Below are positions 1 to 7,822 of a DNA stretch of 64,000 nt, one piece after another. Source of the stretch: JANLVI01 sp031363915 (GTDB taxonomy: Bacteria; Vulcanimicrobiota; Vulcanimicrobiia; Vulcanimicrobiales; Vulcanimicrobiaceae); assembly GCA_031363915.1 (NCBI GenBank), contig JANLVI010000027.1:14581-78580 (forward strand). Reading direction: 5' to 3'. Each line of letters begins with the position of its first letter. Positions within the stretch are counted from its first letter, which is position 1. The notes beneath the pieces were generated by a model. It was not told where the DNA came from. It ran no database searches and was given only the letters and a program-made list of their open reading frames with translations. The position numbers and the translations under genes are program-made.

Positions 1-3000
1 GATGTTTTCGTGTCCGACGACCGGGCCGTTGGGCTCGAAGCGCGTGAACGTGAAGGCGTCCACGTATTCTTCGAGCGGCACGCCGTGCTGTAGACCGAGC
101 GACACTGCGATTGCGAAGTTGTTCATCAGCGAGCGGAACGCGGCGCCTTCTTTATGCATATCGACGAAGATCTCACCGAGCGTTCCGTCTTGATAGTCGC
201 CGGTGCGTAGGTAGACTTTGTGTCCGCCGATCGTTGCCTTCTGGGTGTAACCGCCGCGGCGATCCGGCATACGCCGGCGCTTGGCGATGTAGCGGTAGAC
301 GATTTTCTCCGCGATCGTGATCGGGGTAAGATACGGCTGCTGCGCTGCGGCAACATCCGAATAGTCATCGCCTAGATCGTAACTCGATGCCATCGGCTGC
401 GAGAGTTTCGATCCGTCGCGATAGAGCGCGACGGCCTTGGTCATGCGCTCCCAGCTATAACGATAGGCTTCCTTAACGTCGGCGATCGTCGCCGTTTGCG
501 GAAGATTGATCGTCTTGCTGATGGCGCCCGAGATGAACGGCTGGGCCGCCGCCATCATGTCGACGTGCGCGAGCGGACGGATGTAACGCGAACCGTGCTT
601 GCCGCAGGGCGTCGCGCAATCGAAGACCGGGAGATGCTCGTCTTTGAGGAAGGGCGCGCCCTCGAGCGTCATGCGGCCGCAGATCACATCCGATGCCTCA
701 TCGGTTTGCGTAGCCGTGAAGCCGAGCCCATCTTTGAGAATCGAGAACTGCCAGTTGTTGAGCTGATTGTCCGTTAGGCCGAGGGTCGCTTTACAGAATT
801 CTTCGCCCAATACGTACTGGTTGAAGACGAACGACAACTCGAATGCACCGAGGAGCTGCGCTTCGACCTTGTCGAGCGTTGCATCATCGAAGCCTTTGGC
901 TTTGAGCGTCGCACGATTGATGTGCGGCGCGCCTTCGAGCGTCGCGGTGCCTTTGGCGAACGCTTCGATCGCGGCTATCTGGTCGTTCGTGTAGCCCAGC
1001 TTGCGCAGCGCCGGTTCGACCGACTGGTTGACGATCTTGAAGTAGCCGCCGCCGGCGAGCTTCTTGAACTTCACCAGCGCAAAGTCGGGCTCGATGCCGG
1101 TGGTATCGCAATCCATTACCAGGCCGATCGTTCCGGTCGGAGCGATCACGGTGACTTGGGCGTTGCGGTAGCCGGCGACTTCACCGACGGTGAGCGCCTG
1201 ATCCCACAATTTTTGCGCGAGCGCCCAGGTCTCTTGCGTGAAGAGTGTGGGGGCGTGGGTTGTCGGGACGATGGTCAGACCTTCGTATTCATCGTTGCTC
1301 GTGGCGTATGCGGCCCGGCGATGATTGCGAATGACGCGCAACATGTCTACGCGGTTATTCGAGTAGCGCGGGAAGGCCCCAAGCTGCTCGGCCAGTTCCG
1401 CCGATGTTGCGTACGCAGCGCCCGTCATCAGTGCCGAGATCGCGGCGCACCAGCCGTCGCCTTCGGGCGAATCGTACGGCAGCCCAAGACGCATCAAAAG
1501 CGTACCGAGGTTCGCGTATCCTAGGCCGAGGGTGCGGTAATCGTACGATCGCTGGGCGATGTTCTTCGATGGAAACTGCGCCATGACGACGCTGATCTCG
1601 AGCATCGTCGTCCAGACTCGGCACGCCTCTGCGAACGTCTCCGTATCGAATCGATCGTCGCTATCGAGGAATTTCACCAAATTAAGTGATGCTAAGTTGC
1701 ACGCGGTGTCATCTAAAAACATGTATTCACTGCATGGATTCGATGCATTTATGCGGCCATCGGCGGGGCAGGTGTGCCACTCGTTGATTGTCGTGTCGAA
1801 CTGCACGCCGGGATCGGCGCACTGCCATGCCGAGAGCGCGATTTTCTCCCAGAGGTCGGCAGCATCCATCGTGCGCGCGGGCCGACCGTCAGTGCGACGG
1901 ATCAGATCCCACGACTCGTTATTGTCGAGCTTGTTGAAGAAGTGGTTCGGGATACGCACGGAGTTGTTCGAGTTTTGGCCCGAGACCGTGCCGTATGCTT
2001 TGGAATCCCAGTTCGTGTCGTAGGTCTCGATGTCGAGTTCGCGATAGCCCTGTTTTGCAAAGTCGAGCGCGTACTGCACGTTTGCCGGCGGAATTCCCGC
2101 GGTGAGAGCCTCGCGCATTGCTTTCTTTAGATGCGGGTTTAGCGCGGGATCGAGACGACCGGCTTCGGGAACGCGCGAATCGTGCGCGGAACCGAGGATC
2201 GCGTTGAGATGTTTCTTCGCGGCAATCGAACCGATGACCAGATCCGAGACTTTCTGTTCTTCGCGTACTTTCCAGAGCACGAAGTCTTCGATGTCGGGAT
2301 GATCGAGATCGAGGCAGACCATCTTTGCGGCGCGCCGCGTCGTGCCGCCGGATTTGATCGCGCCGGCTGCGCGGTCGCCGACGCGTAGGAACGACATCAG
2401 ACCCGATGACGTGCCGCCGCCGGAGAGTTTTTCACCGTCGCCGCGGATCTGCGAGAAGTTCGAACCCGTGCCCGAACCAAATTTGAAAATACGCGCTTCA
2501 CGAACCCACAGGTCCATGATACCGCCTTCGTTCACCAAGTCGTCCGAGACGGATTGGATAAAGCAAGCATGTGGTGCTGGGTGCTCGTAGGCGTTGACCG
2601 AGCGGGTCAGCTCGCCCGACTTGGCGTCCACAAAGTAGTGCCCTTGGGCGGGGCCCTCGATGCCGTACGCCCAGTTGAGGCCCGTGTTGAACCACTGGGG
2701 CGAATTCGGGGCGCCGATCTGGCGTGCGAGCATGGCGCGCATCTCATCGTAGAAGATGCTCGCGTCCGTTTCTTTATGGAAGTAGCCGTGCTTGAAGCCC
2801 CAGTACGTCCAGGTGCCGGCGAGACGATTGAACACCTCGCGCGAGTCGCCCTCAGCGCCGAATTGCTCTTCGCGCGGGAGGGACGCAAGCGCCGCATCGT
2901 CCGCGACCGACCGCCAGAGCCACTCGGGCAAGCCGGGCTCGGGGAGGCGCTTGAGGGCCTTGGGCACCCCGGCCTTACGGAAATATTTTTGCGCAAGAAC

Positions 3001-3156
3001 GTCGACCGCGACCTGGCTCCAGCCAGCGGGGACCATGACGTCTTGTGCTTCAAAAACGACGGAGCCGTTCGTATTGACGATCCGCGAGGTGCGCGGCTCA
3101 AACATCACTCCAGCGTACGGGTCCTCGACGGTGGAATAGGTGCGACGGAATTTCAT
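1..3156 (-). CDS. nrdJ: Vitamin B12-dependent (class II) ribonucleoside-diphosphate reductase, 3' end beyond window
   Basis: Reduces ribonucleotides to deoxyribonucleotides with adenosylcobalamin, without needing oxygen. Reading the minus strand from the ATG at 3156 gives an open frame of 1052 codons to the window edge, so the C-terminus is missing. Visible family motifs are NSPQWFNTG near residue 150, GSGTGSNFS near 230, the NPCSEYMF active-site segment near 470 with CNLASLNL after it, and the APTGTIG segment near 680. A GGAGG ribosome-binding site lies 4 bases before the ATG. The gene stands alone and faces away from the HAD cluster. Its leader carries NrdR-like and LexA-like sites, listed separately. 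Identity is very secure; only the C-terminal domain is unseen. Confidence 0.96.
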   Translation of the reverse strand, partial: MKFRRTYSTVEDPYAGVMFEPRTSRIVNTNGSVVFEAQDVMVPAGWSQVAVDVLAQKYFRKAGVPKALKRLPEPGLPEWLWRSVADDAALASLPREEQFGAEGDSREVFNRLAGTWTYWGFKHGYFHKETDASIFYDEMRAMLARQIGAPNSPQWFNTGLNWAYGIEGPAQGHYFVDAKSGELTRSVNAYEHPAPHACFIQSVSDDLVNEGGIMDLWVREARIFKFGSGTGSNFSQIRGDGEKLSGGGTSSGLMSFLRVGDRAAGAIKSGGTTRRAAKMVCLDLDHPDIEDFVLWKVREEQKVSDLVIGSIAAKKHLNAILGSAHDSRVPEAGRLDPALNPHLKKAMREALTAGIPPANVQYALDFAKQGYRELDIETYDTNWDSKAYGTVSGQNSNNSVRIPNHFFNKLDNNESWDLIRRTDGRPARTMDAADLWEKIALSAWQCADPGVQFDTTINEWHTCPADGRINASNPCSEYMFLDDTACNLASLNLVKFLDSDDRFDTETFAEACRVWTTMLEISVVMAQFPSKNIAQRSYDYRTLGLGYANLGTLLMRLGLPYDSPEGDGWCAAISALMTGAAYATSAELAEQLGAFPRYSNNRVDMLRVIRNHRRAAYATSNDEYEGLTIVPTTHAPTLFTQETWALAQKLWDQALTVGEVAGYRNAQVTVIAPTGTIGLVMDCDTTGIEPDFALVKFKKLAGGGYFKIVNQSVEPALRKLGYTNDQIAAIEAFAKGTATLEGAPHINRATLKAKGFDDATLDKVEAQLLGAFELSFVFNQYVLGEEFCKATLGLTDNQLNNWQFSILKDGLGFTATQTDEASDVICGRMTLEGAPFLKDEHLPVFDCATPCGKHGSRYIRPLAHVDMMAAAQPFISGAISKTINLPQTATIADVKEAYRYSWERMTKAVALYRDGSKLSQPMASSYDLGDDYSDVAAAQQPYLTPITIAEKIVYRYIAKRRRMPDRRGGYTQKATIGGHKVYLRTGDYQDGTLGEIFVDMHKEGAAFRSLMNNFAIAVSLGLQHGVPLEEYVDAFTFTRFEPNGPVVGHENI

Positions 3157-3190
3157 GCTGCCTCCAGGCCTGCTTTTTCGGAGGACGACG

Positions 3191-3208
3191 ATCGAACACC
3201 TGTTCGAT
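3191..3208. promoter_or_regulatory. LexA-type SOS box in the nrdJ leader
   Basis: The sequence ATCGAACA-CC-TGTTCGAT is a perfect palindrome with 8-base arms. Its core on the nrdJ strand, CGAACAGGTGTTCG, fits the Gram-positive/actinobacterial LexA consensus CGAACRNRYGTTYG. It lies 35 bases before the nrdJ ATG and roughly 30-45 bases downstream of the predicted transcription start, where a repressor could block elongation. The match is seen; binding is inferred. Confidence 0.7.
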
Positions 3209-3233
3209 ACAGGTGGGCCGATTCGCGCCGTGT

Positions 3234-3281
3234 GTACTAGATATTGTACTCCGGGGAGAATTCGAATACAAGATATCGTTG
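3234..3281 (-). promoter_or_regulatory. nrdJ promoter overlapped by two NrdR-like boxes
   Basis: On the minus strand TTGTAT (3271-3266) and TACAAT (3248-3243) are 17 bases apart, a good sigma-70-type promoter. Two 16-base sites resembling the NrdR box (core CwATATaTwG) cover it: 3234-3249, whose minus-strand core CAATATCTAG lies on the -10, and 3266-3281, with core CGATATCTTG on the -35. They start 32 bases apart, about three helical turns, the usual paired arrangement of NrdR boxes. NrdR is the general repressor of ribonucleotide reductase genes. Confidence 0.7.
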
Positions 3282-3423
3282 TCACGCCCCTTGGGGACAT
3301 ACTCGGCCAAGCGGTGCATATCTGCAGATTCCCGTGCATAAGCCGGTGGACGGGCCCCCGCCCTTACGAACGGACTGTGGAGAATTCCGAGGATAGCGGG
3401 GATTGGGGGGCGCACAGCGCGGG

Positions 3424-3909
3424 GTGTTCGCTCCCGACGCCCACGCCCACACGATCATCGACGTTTCCCTCGCGAGCCTGTGGGAGCGCGGTTTTCGGGG
3501 CCTGATCGTCGACCTCGACAACACGGTCGTCGGGTACCACGAATCGCATTTAATCCCGGGGGTGCGCGATTGGGTCATCGAGGCGCGCGAGCGTGGCTTT
3601 GCGGTCGTCTTACTTTCAAATAACTTTCCCGAACGGGTCGCGGCGATCGGTGCGAAACTCGACGTTCCGACCGTTCCGAATGCCCTCAAACCGCTACCGC
3701 CGAGTTTTCTGCGTGCACTACGGATTCTGGGCACACCGCGCGCGCAAACCGTGGTCATCGGCGATCAACTCTTCACCGATGTGTTGGGCGCAAAACTCAT
3801 CGGACTACACGCCGTTTTGACCGAGCCGATCGTGGCGAGCGACTTTCCGCTCACCCGGGTCCTGCGCTTGCTGGAACGTGTGTTCTTTTCGCGAAAGCCG
3901 CGCGTATGA
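3424..3909 (+). CDS. YqeG-like HAD-superfamily (IIIA) phosphatase
   Basis: A 161-residue member of the HAD IIIA group related to YqeG, a phosphatase of unknown substrate. Motif I is DLDNTVVG near residue 25, motif II is VVLLSNN, the conserved lysine is in KPLPPSF, and motif III is VVIGDQLFTDVLGA. I chose the GTG at 3424 because the family starts a few residues before the segment FAPDAHAHTIIDV; a TTG at 3403 is the alternative. It is the first of four genes joined by ATGA overlaps ending with aroE. In many genomes yqeG also sits beside aroE, which supports the call. Confidence 0.85.
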   Translation: MFAPDAHAHTIIDVSLASLWERGFRGLIVDLDNTVVGYHESHLIPGVRDWVIEARERGFAVVLLSNNFPERVAAIGAKLDVPTVPNALKPLPPSFLRALRILGTPRAQTVVIGDQLFTDVLGAKLIGLHAVLTEPIVASDFPLTRVLRLLERVFFSRKPRV

Positions 3910-4580
3910 CGATTCGGGCAGTCATCTTCGATCTCTACGGCACGCTTTTGGATGTCGAGAAGCTCGGCGATCGCGTCGCGCGGTATGTCGACCCGCCGCA
4001 CGCCTTCGTAACTGCCTGGCGTCAAAAACAAATCGAATACGCCTTCACCACTTCGCTTGCCGGTCGCTACGACGACTTCGATCATCTCACGCAGCGTTCG
4101 CTCGAGTTCGTCGCGGATACATTCGCCCTGAATCTCGACGATGCAGCAAAGACGGATCTTCTCAGCGGCTGGCTCGAACTTCCTCCGCACGTCGATTCGG
4201 CTGCCGCTCTCGACGCGGTTGGGGCGCTCGATCATCCGCGCCTGGTGCTTAGCAACGGAGTCCCCGCATCGGTGCGGCGCGCACTGATTGCCGGGCGACT
4301 CGACTCGCGCATCGATGAAGTGCTCTCGGTAGGCGCGCACCGCGTATATAAACCATCACCCGAAGCCTATCGCGTTGCGACCGAGCACCTAGGCTGCAAA
4401 GCGGGCGACATCGTGTTCGTCTCATCGAACGGCTGGGATGCGGCAGGCGCGGCATCCTTTGGTTTTCGCGTCGTGTGGTGCAATCGCAAGGGCGCCCCCC
4501 GCGAGCGCATCGGTGCGGCGCCGATCGCAGAGATCCGTTCGCTTAGCGAACTCAAGCCGGCGCTGGAACGGCTCGCATGA
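3906..4580 (+). CDS. Haloacid dehalogenase-like hydrolase (type II family), copy 1
   Basis: A 224-residue HAD-IA hydrolase resembling (S)-2-haloacid dehalogenases. It has the nucleophile motif FDLYGTLLD at residues 8-16, LSNG in motif II, the lysine in KPSPEAY and the dehalogenase-type tail FVSSNGWDAAGA followed by FGFRVVWCNR. The real substrate could be another small phosphorylated or halogenated acid. It overlaps both neighbours by ATGA and has a close paralogue immediately downstream, so the pair probably arose by tandem duplication. Confidence 0.85.
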   Translation: MTIRAVIFDLYGTLLDVEKLGDRVARYVDPPHAFVTAWRQKQIEYAFTTSLAGRYDDFDHLTQRSLEFVADTFALNLDDAAKTDLLSGWLELPPHVDSAAALDAVGALDHPRLVLSNGVPASVRRALIAGRLDSRIDEVLSVGAHRVYKPSPEAYRVATEHLGCKAGDIVFVSSNGWDAAGAASFGFRVVWCNRKGAPRERIGAAPIAEIRSLSELKPALERLA

Positions 4581-5236
4581 AAATCATGGCCGTCATCTTC
4601 GATCTCTACGGTACGCTGATCGACATCGCATCGCTGAACGAGCGCGTGTCGAAGATTTCAAAAAAACCAGAGAAATTTGTCCAGCTTTGGCGCGATCGTC
4701 AATTAGCGCTTGCGTTCGCGACGAGCAACGATGATACGTACGCGGACTTCGACGAACTAACCGCGCGGGCGCTCGATGACACGGTCGCGCGGCTGCAAAT
4801 CACGATCGGCGGCAACGCGCGCGCGGATCTCCTCGCCGGTTGGACGGAAGCCGAATTTTACGCCGACGTCGTCCCCGCGGTTGCCGCCATACGCGAGCGC
4901 GGCTATCAAACCGCCGTGCTGACCAATGGAACGGCACGTTCAGCGCGCTTGGCGCTCGCGTACGCGGGTTTGATGAACCAACTGGACGCCGTTCTGACGG
5001 CCGACACCGTGCATCGTTACAAACCCGAAGAAGCGGTGTACCGGATGGCGCTCGATCATTTCCACTGCGCGCCCGACGACATTCTCTTCGTCTCATCGAA
5101 CGATTGGGACGCCTCGGGTGCGGCGCGCATTGGCTTTCGGTCGATCTGGTGCAATCGCGGCGCTGCGAATTCGCGCCGGCCCGAACGAACCATCACCAAA
5201 CTCGACGAGTTGCTGACGATCCTCGACACGGAATGA
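4577..5236 (+). CDS. Haloacid dehalogenase-like hydrolase (type II family), copy 2
   Basis: A 219-residue paralogue of the gene before it, with FDLYGTLID near the N-terminus, LTNGTARSARLAL for motif II, HRYKPEEAVY for the lysine motif and FVSSNDWDASGA for motif III. The SSNGWD of copy 1 is SSNDWD here, a change beside the catalytic acid that may alter substrate choice. It starts with ATG inside the stop of copy 1 and its stop overlaps the aroE start. Enzymatic specificity cannot be read from sequence. Confidence 0.85.
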   Translation: MKIMAVIFDLYGTLIDIASLNERVSKISKKPEKFVQLWRDRQLALAFATSNDDTYADFDELTARALDDTVARLQITIGGNARADLLAGWTEAEFYADVVPAVAAIRERGYQTAVLTNGTARSARLALAYAGLMNQLDAVLTADTVHRYKPEEAVYRMALDHFHCAPDDILFVSSNDWDASGAARIGFRSIWCNRGAANSRRPERTITKLDELLTILDTE

Positions 5237-5982
5237 AGCTCGGCGTCATCGGCGATCCGATCGCCCATAGCCAAAGCCCCGCGCTGCATCGCGAATTTCT
5301 CAAGCAGGCCGGGATCGAAGGCAGCTACGATGCGATTCTCGTTCACGCGGGCAACGTGCCGATGGCGATTCGGCTCGTCCGCCGGATCGCGTATCTGGGA
5401 CTCAACGTGACGACCCCGCTCAAAGAAGAAGCCTATGCGGCGTGCACGGAGCTGGACGAACGTGCACGGGCGGCGGAGGCGGTGAACACGCTTACGTTTC
5501 TTGGCGAGCGCATCATTGGAACGACGACGGACGGGATCGGAGCCTGCGATGCGCTCGCAAAAGTCGTCGCGAATCTATCGGATGCCTCGGTCGCGGTGCT
5601 CGGGGCGGGGCCGACCGCGCGCGCGATTATCGATGAGGCGAAGCGTCGCGGGATGCGCGTTGCGCTCTGGAACCGAACCGGGACCCGAGCCGCAGCGCTA
5701 CTCGCGAAATTTTCGATCGACGCGGTAGATTTTGAGCAATCGTACGACGCGGTGTTCTCGACGCTGCCGCCCGATGCGGAGTTGAGCGATGAACTCATTC
5801 ATATGCTGACCCGGTCCTCCGTTGTGATCGATGCGAATTACGGCAGCCGCGCGACTTTGGCGAACGCGATTCGACGCGCCGACGTGGTCGACGGAATCGA
5901 TATGCTGATCGCGCAGGCGCGCGCTTCGTTTGCGATCTGGCAACGTGCGGCGAAGATCGCTGCGACTGCCGCCGGTCCGTAA
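5233..5982 (+). CDS. aroE: Shikimate dehydrogenase
   Basis: Reduces 3-dehydroshikimate to shikimate with NADPH in the aromatic amino acid pathway. The ATG at 5233 overlaps the previous stop and begins MKLGVIGDPIAHSQSPALH, the canonical shikimate-binding N-terminus; the open frame extends further upstream but only as a shadow of the HAD gene. NVTTPLKEEA near residue 57 contains the catalytic lysine and VLGAGPTARAI near 120 is the nucleotide-binding loop. At 249 residues it is slightly shorter than the usual 270-285. It closes the four-gene overlapping run. Confidence 0.95.
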   Translation: MKLGVIGDPIAHSQSPALHREFLKQAGIEGSYDAILVHAGNVPMAIRLVRRIAYLGLNVTTPLKEEAYAACTELDERARAAEAVNTLTFLGERIIGTTTDGIGACDALAKVVANLSDASVAVLGAGPTARAIIDEAKRRGMRVALWNRTGTRAAALLAKFSIDAVDFEQSYDAVFSTLPPDAELSDELIHMLTRSSVVIDANYGSRATLANAIRRADVVDGIDMLIAQARASFAIWQRAAKIAATAAGP

Positions 5983-6227
5983 GCCTGGGGTTGGGCTAGG
6001 GCGACGACCGTGCCGAGCGACCGCGCAGCGACGATCGCCCACGCGTAGCGTGTGCCGAGGGTCGCGAGGTGTGCCGCTGCTGTGGCGATCATGGACCTAT
6101 GCTAGCGAGCCACCCCTCGCGGGTCTTGAGCAGACGATGAAACGCAGCTTAAAGTCGGATGAACCCGAGTGCTTGGGATCACACGAGGTCGGAAGAAAAT
6201 GAGGTCCACCCATCAGAAAGGCGCGCG

Positions 6228-6392
6228 ATGAATCAAGATCGCCCCAGAACCGCCGCCGAATCGGAACTCGACGACAATTGCATCGAGACGGTCCGCGGCG
6301 ACTCGCACAATCCCGTTGAAATAGACGAAAATGATCTCACCGCCGACTCCCTTGCCGACGAAGACAGCGGCGACGGTCTGCGACCGGCCTAG
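6228..6392 (+). CDS. Small acidic hypothetical protein
   Basis: A 54-residue ORF starting at ATG 6228, rich in Asp and Glu (segments such as EIDENDLTADSLADEDSGDG), with an AAGG ribosome-binding site 6 bases upstream. An in-frame ATG at 6159 would add 23 residues but lacks a comparable site. It has no recognised domain, membrane segment or cysteine. The 245 bases between aroE and this gene hold no other clear gene. It converges on the membrane-protein gene that ends at 6435. Its reality rests on start context and biased composition only. Confidence 0.45.
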   Translation: MNQDRPRTAAESELDDNCIETVRGDSHNPVEIDENDLTADSLADEDSGDGLRPA

Positions 6393-6434
6393 TCAGGGAA
6401 GAAGCCGACGCCGCTTGCCGGAAGCCTTCGCGAA

Positions 6435-7112
6435 CTAAGCTGCGTTGGGTTGCTTATCTTCGTACTGCAACAATGCGTGCAGTTGCGTCGAGGCAGCGCG
6501 GACTTGATTGCCCGAGATGCTCTCGGAAAAGCGGCGAAACCACAAGGCCGCTCGTTCGCCGCTACCATAACGCCGTGCGATCCAGAGCGCAGCAACGAGC
6601 ACGGCCACGCCGAACGCCACATTTGCGAAGAGCCACGGGAGCCCAAAGGCCGCGATCGGTTCGATGTTTAGGAGCCCGCGAAGGCCAGCGACTGCTAACG
6701 CCGGCCACATCAGCGGCGCTAGCGTCAGTGTCCACATCGCCGTCCTGGCACGCAAGAGCTTCAACCGTTCGACCTTTCGCGCGATCGCAATGACCGGTTC
6801 TTCGAAATCGATTCCCGCCACGGAGAGCTGCGCCACCGTCGATGCTAGGATCGCGATCGCGCAGGCATCGAGCACAACGCTAGCCAGAAGGACGGAGAGT
6901 TCTCGCGCGTGATCTGCTGCAAAAGCTCCAAGCAGGACCACAGCGATGGCGTTCATCAGGATTTCGAACCACAGCGTTCGATGGAGTCGAGCGAGAACTG
7001 TTTGCGTTGCGGCGAGCGACGAGCGCCGCAGCAATAGCGCACTCGTTTGCATTAATTCGTCAAGCCGCGCGTTATAGCTACTCCAAACCGCGGTCACATC
7101 ATCATTCTCCAT
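6435..7112 (-). CDS. Membrane protein paired with an ECF sigma factor
   Basis: A 225-residue protein beginning at the ATG at 7112, behind a strong AAGGAG site. The soluble N-terminus (about 50 residues, MENDDVTAVWSSYNARLDEL) is followed by four likely transmembrane segments grouped as two hairpins (near residues 50-95 and 125-175) and a charged C-terminal tail. The gene starts 11 bases inside the end of the sigma factor gene, so the two are translationally coupled. That arrangement is typical of an anti-sigma factor or membrane sensor, but there is no zinc-binding HxxxCxxC motif, so this role is inferred from position alone. Confidence 0.7.
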   Translation of the reverse strand: MENDDVTAVWSSYNARLDELMQTSALLLRRSSLAATQTVLARLHRTLWFEILMNAIAVVLLGAFAADHARELSVLLASVVLDACAIAILASTVAQLSVAGIDFEEPVIAIARKVERLKLLRARTAMWTLTLAPLMWPALAVAGLRGLLNIEPIAAFGLPWLFANVAFGVAVLVAALWIARRYGSGERAALWFRRFSESISGNQVRAASTQLHALLQYEDKQPNAA

Positions 7113-7623
7113 ACGTATCTCCTTGGTAAGCGGTTGGGTCCGCGGTGAGAGCAACGCGAGCTCGCGCCTTGAGCCGTCCGAGTTTGGTCGCCACGTTTGT
7201 TTCGGTCAGCCCGAGAACTGCCGCAATGCTTTTATAGTCGTGCTCGTCGAGATAAAGCAGCATGAGGGCTTTGTCCATGTCGCCTAGGCCCGCGATGAAT
7301 GCGTTAAGCCGGTCCACCCGATCGTCCGGCCCTGGTTCGCGTTCGTCCGATTGGCTCACGATCGTATGGCTTCGTACATCGTGCTTCGACCGGCGATACT
7401 CCAAGCGATAGAACGAAATCGCAACGTTAAGGGCGATCCGGTACATCCACGTCGAGAAACTGCGGCGCTCGTCGAAACCAGCGAAGGATTTCCAAAGCGC
7501 GGCGGTCGCCTCGGCGATGAGATCTTCCCGGTCGGCTGCCGAGCGACAGTACGCACCGGCGATCTTATGCAGAATCTTCTGGTTCTGCCTCAGCAGTACC
7601 AGAAATGAATCCTGATTCTTCAT
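7102..7623 (-). CDS. ECF-type RNA polymerase sigma factor
   Basis: A 173-residue sigma-70 family protein made of regions 2 and 4 only. Region 2 runs from about residue 20 to 85 (DREDLIAEATAALWKSF, then FSTWMYRIALNVAISFYR for -10 recognition). Region 4 covers about 120-165 (DEHDYKSIAAVLGLTETNV, with the helix-turn-helix KSIAAVLGLTETNVATKLGRL). A GTG at 7638 is an alternative start five codons upstream. It is transcribed away from valS and overlaps its downstream membrane partner. Confidence 0.92.
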   Translation of the reverse strand: MKNQDSFLVLLRQNQKILHKIAGAYCRSAADREDLIAEATAALWKSFAGFDERRSFSTWMYRIALNVAISFYRLEYRRSKHDVRSHTIVSQSDEREPGPDDRVDRLNAFIAGLGDMDKALMLLYLDEHDYKSIAAVLGLTETNVATKLGRLKARARVALTADPTAYQGDTYGE

Positions 7624-7822
7624 CCGTTGCTCGTCCACGATTTATGATTCGCCCAAGCCCAACGAAAAATCACATACGGACCCGTTCGAACGATTCTTCC
7701 AGGAGCGCGGATCGGGCCAACCACTCCCACCTCGCGTCGGGCGGCGCGGCAGCAAGGGAACCAAGAGGTTCTCCCTCGACTTTCGTAGGGCGCATCCGGC
7801 TTGCCCGCAAACAACGGGGCCG

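Noticed and set aside
3157..3423. Cobalamin riboswitch before the B12-dependent nrdJ
   Set aside because: No B12-box-like sequence or long multi-helix leader is seen; the leader is only about 80 bases from the predicted transcription start.
5838..6092. Minus-strand 84-codon frame after aroE
   Set aside because: It is mostly the antisense of aroE, has no ribosome-binding site, and its hydrophobic look follows from the Ala-rich GC content.
7639..7822. Possible T-box leader before valS, based on a bulged hairpin near 7753-7775
   Set aside because: The conserved T-box sequence with its UGGN bulge is absent and the hairpin is not followed by an antiterminator/terminator pair.
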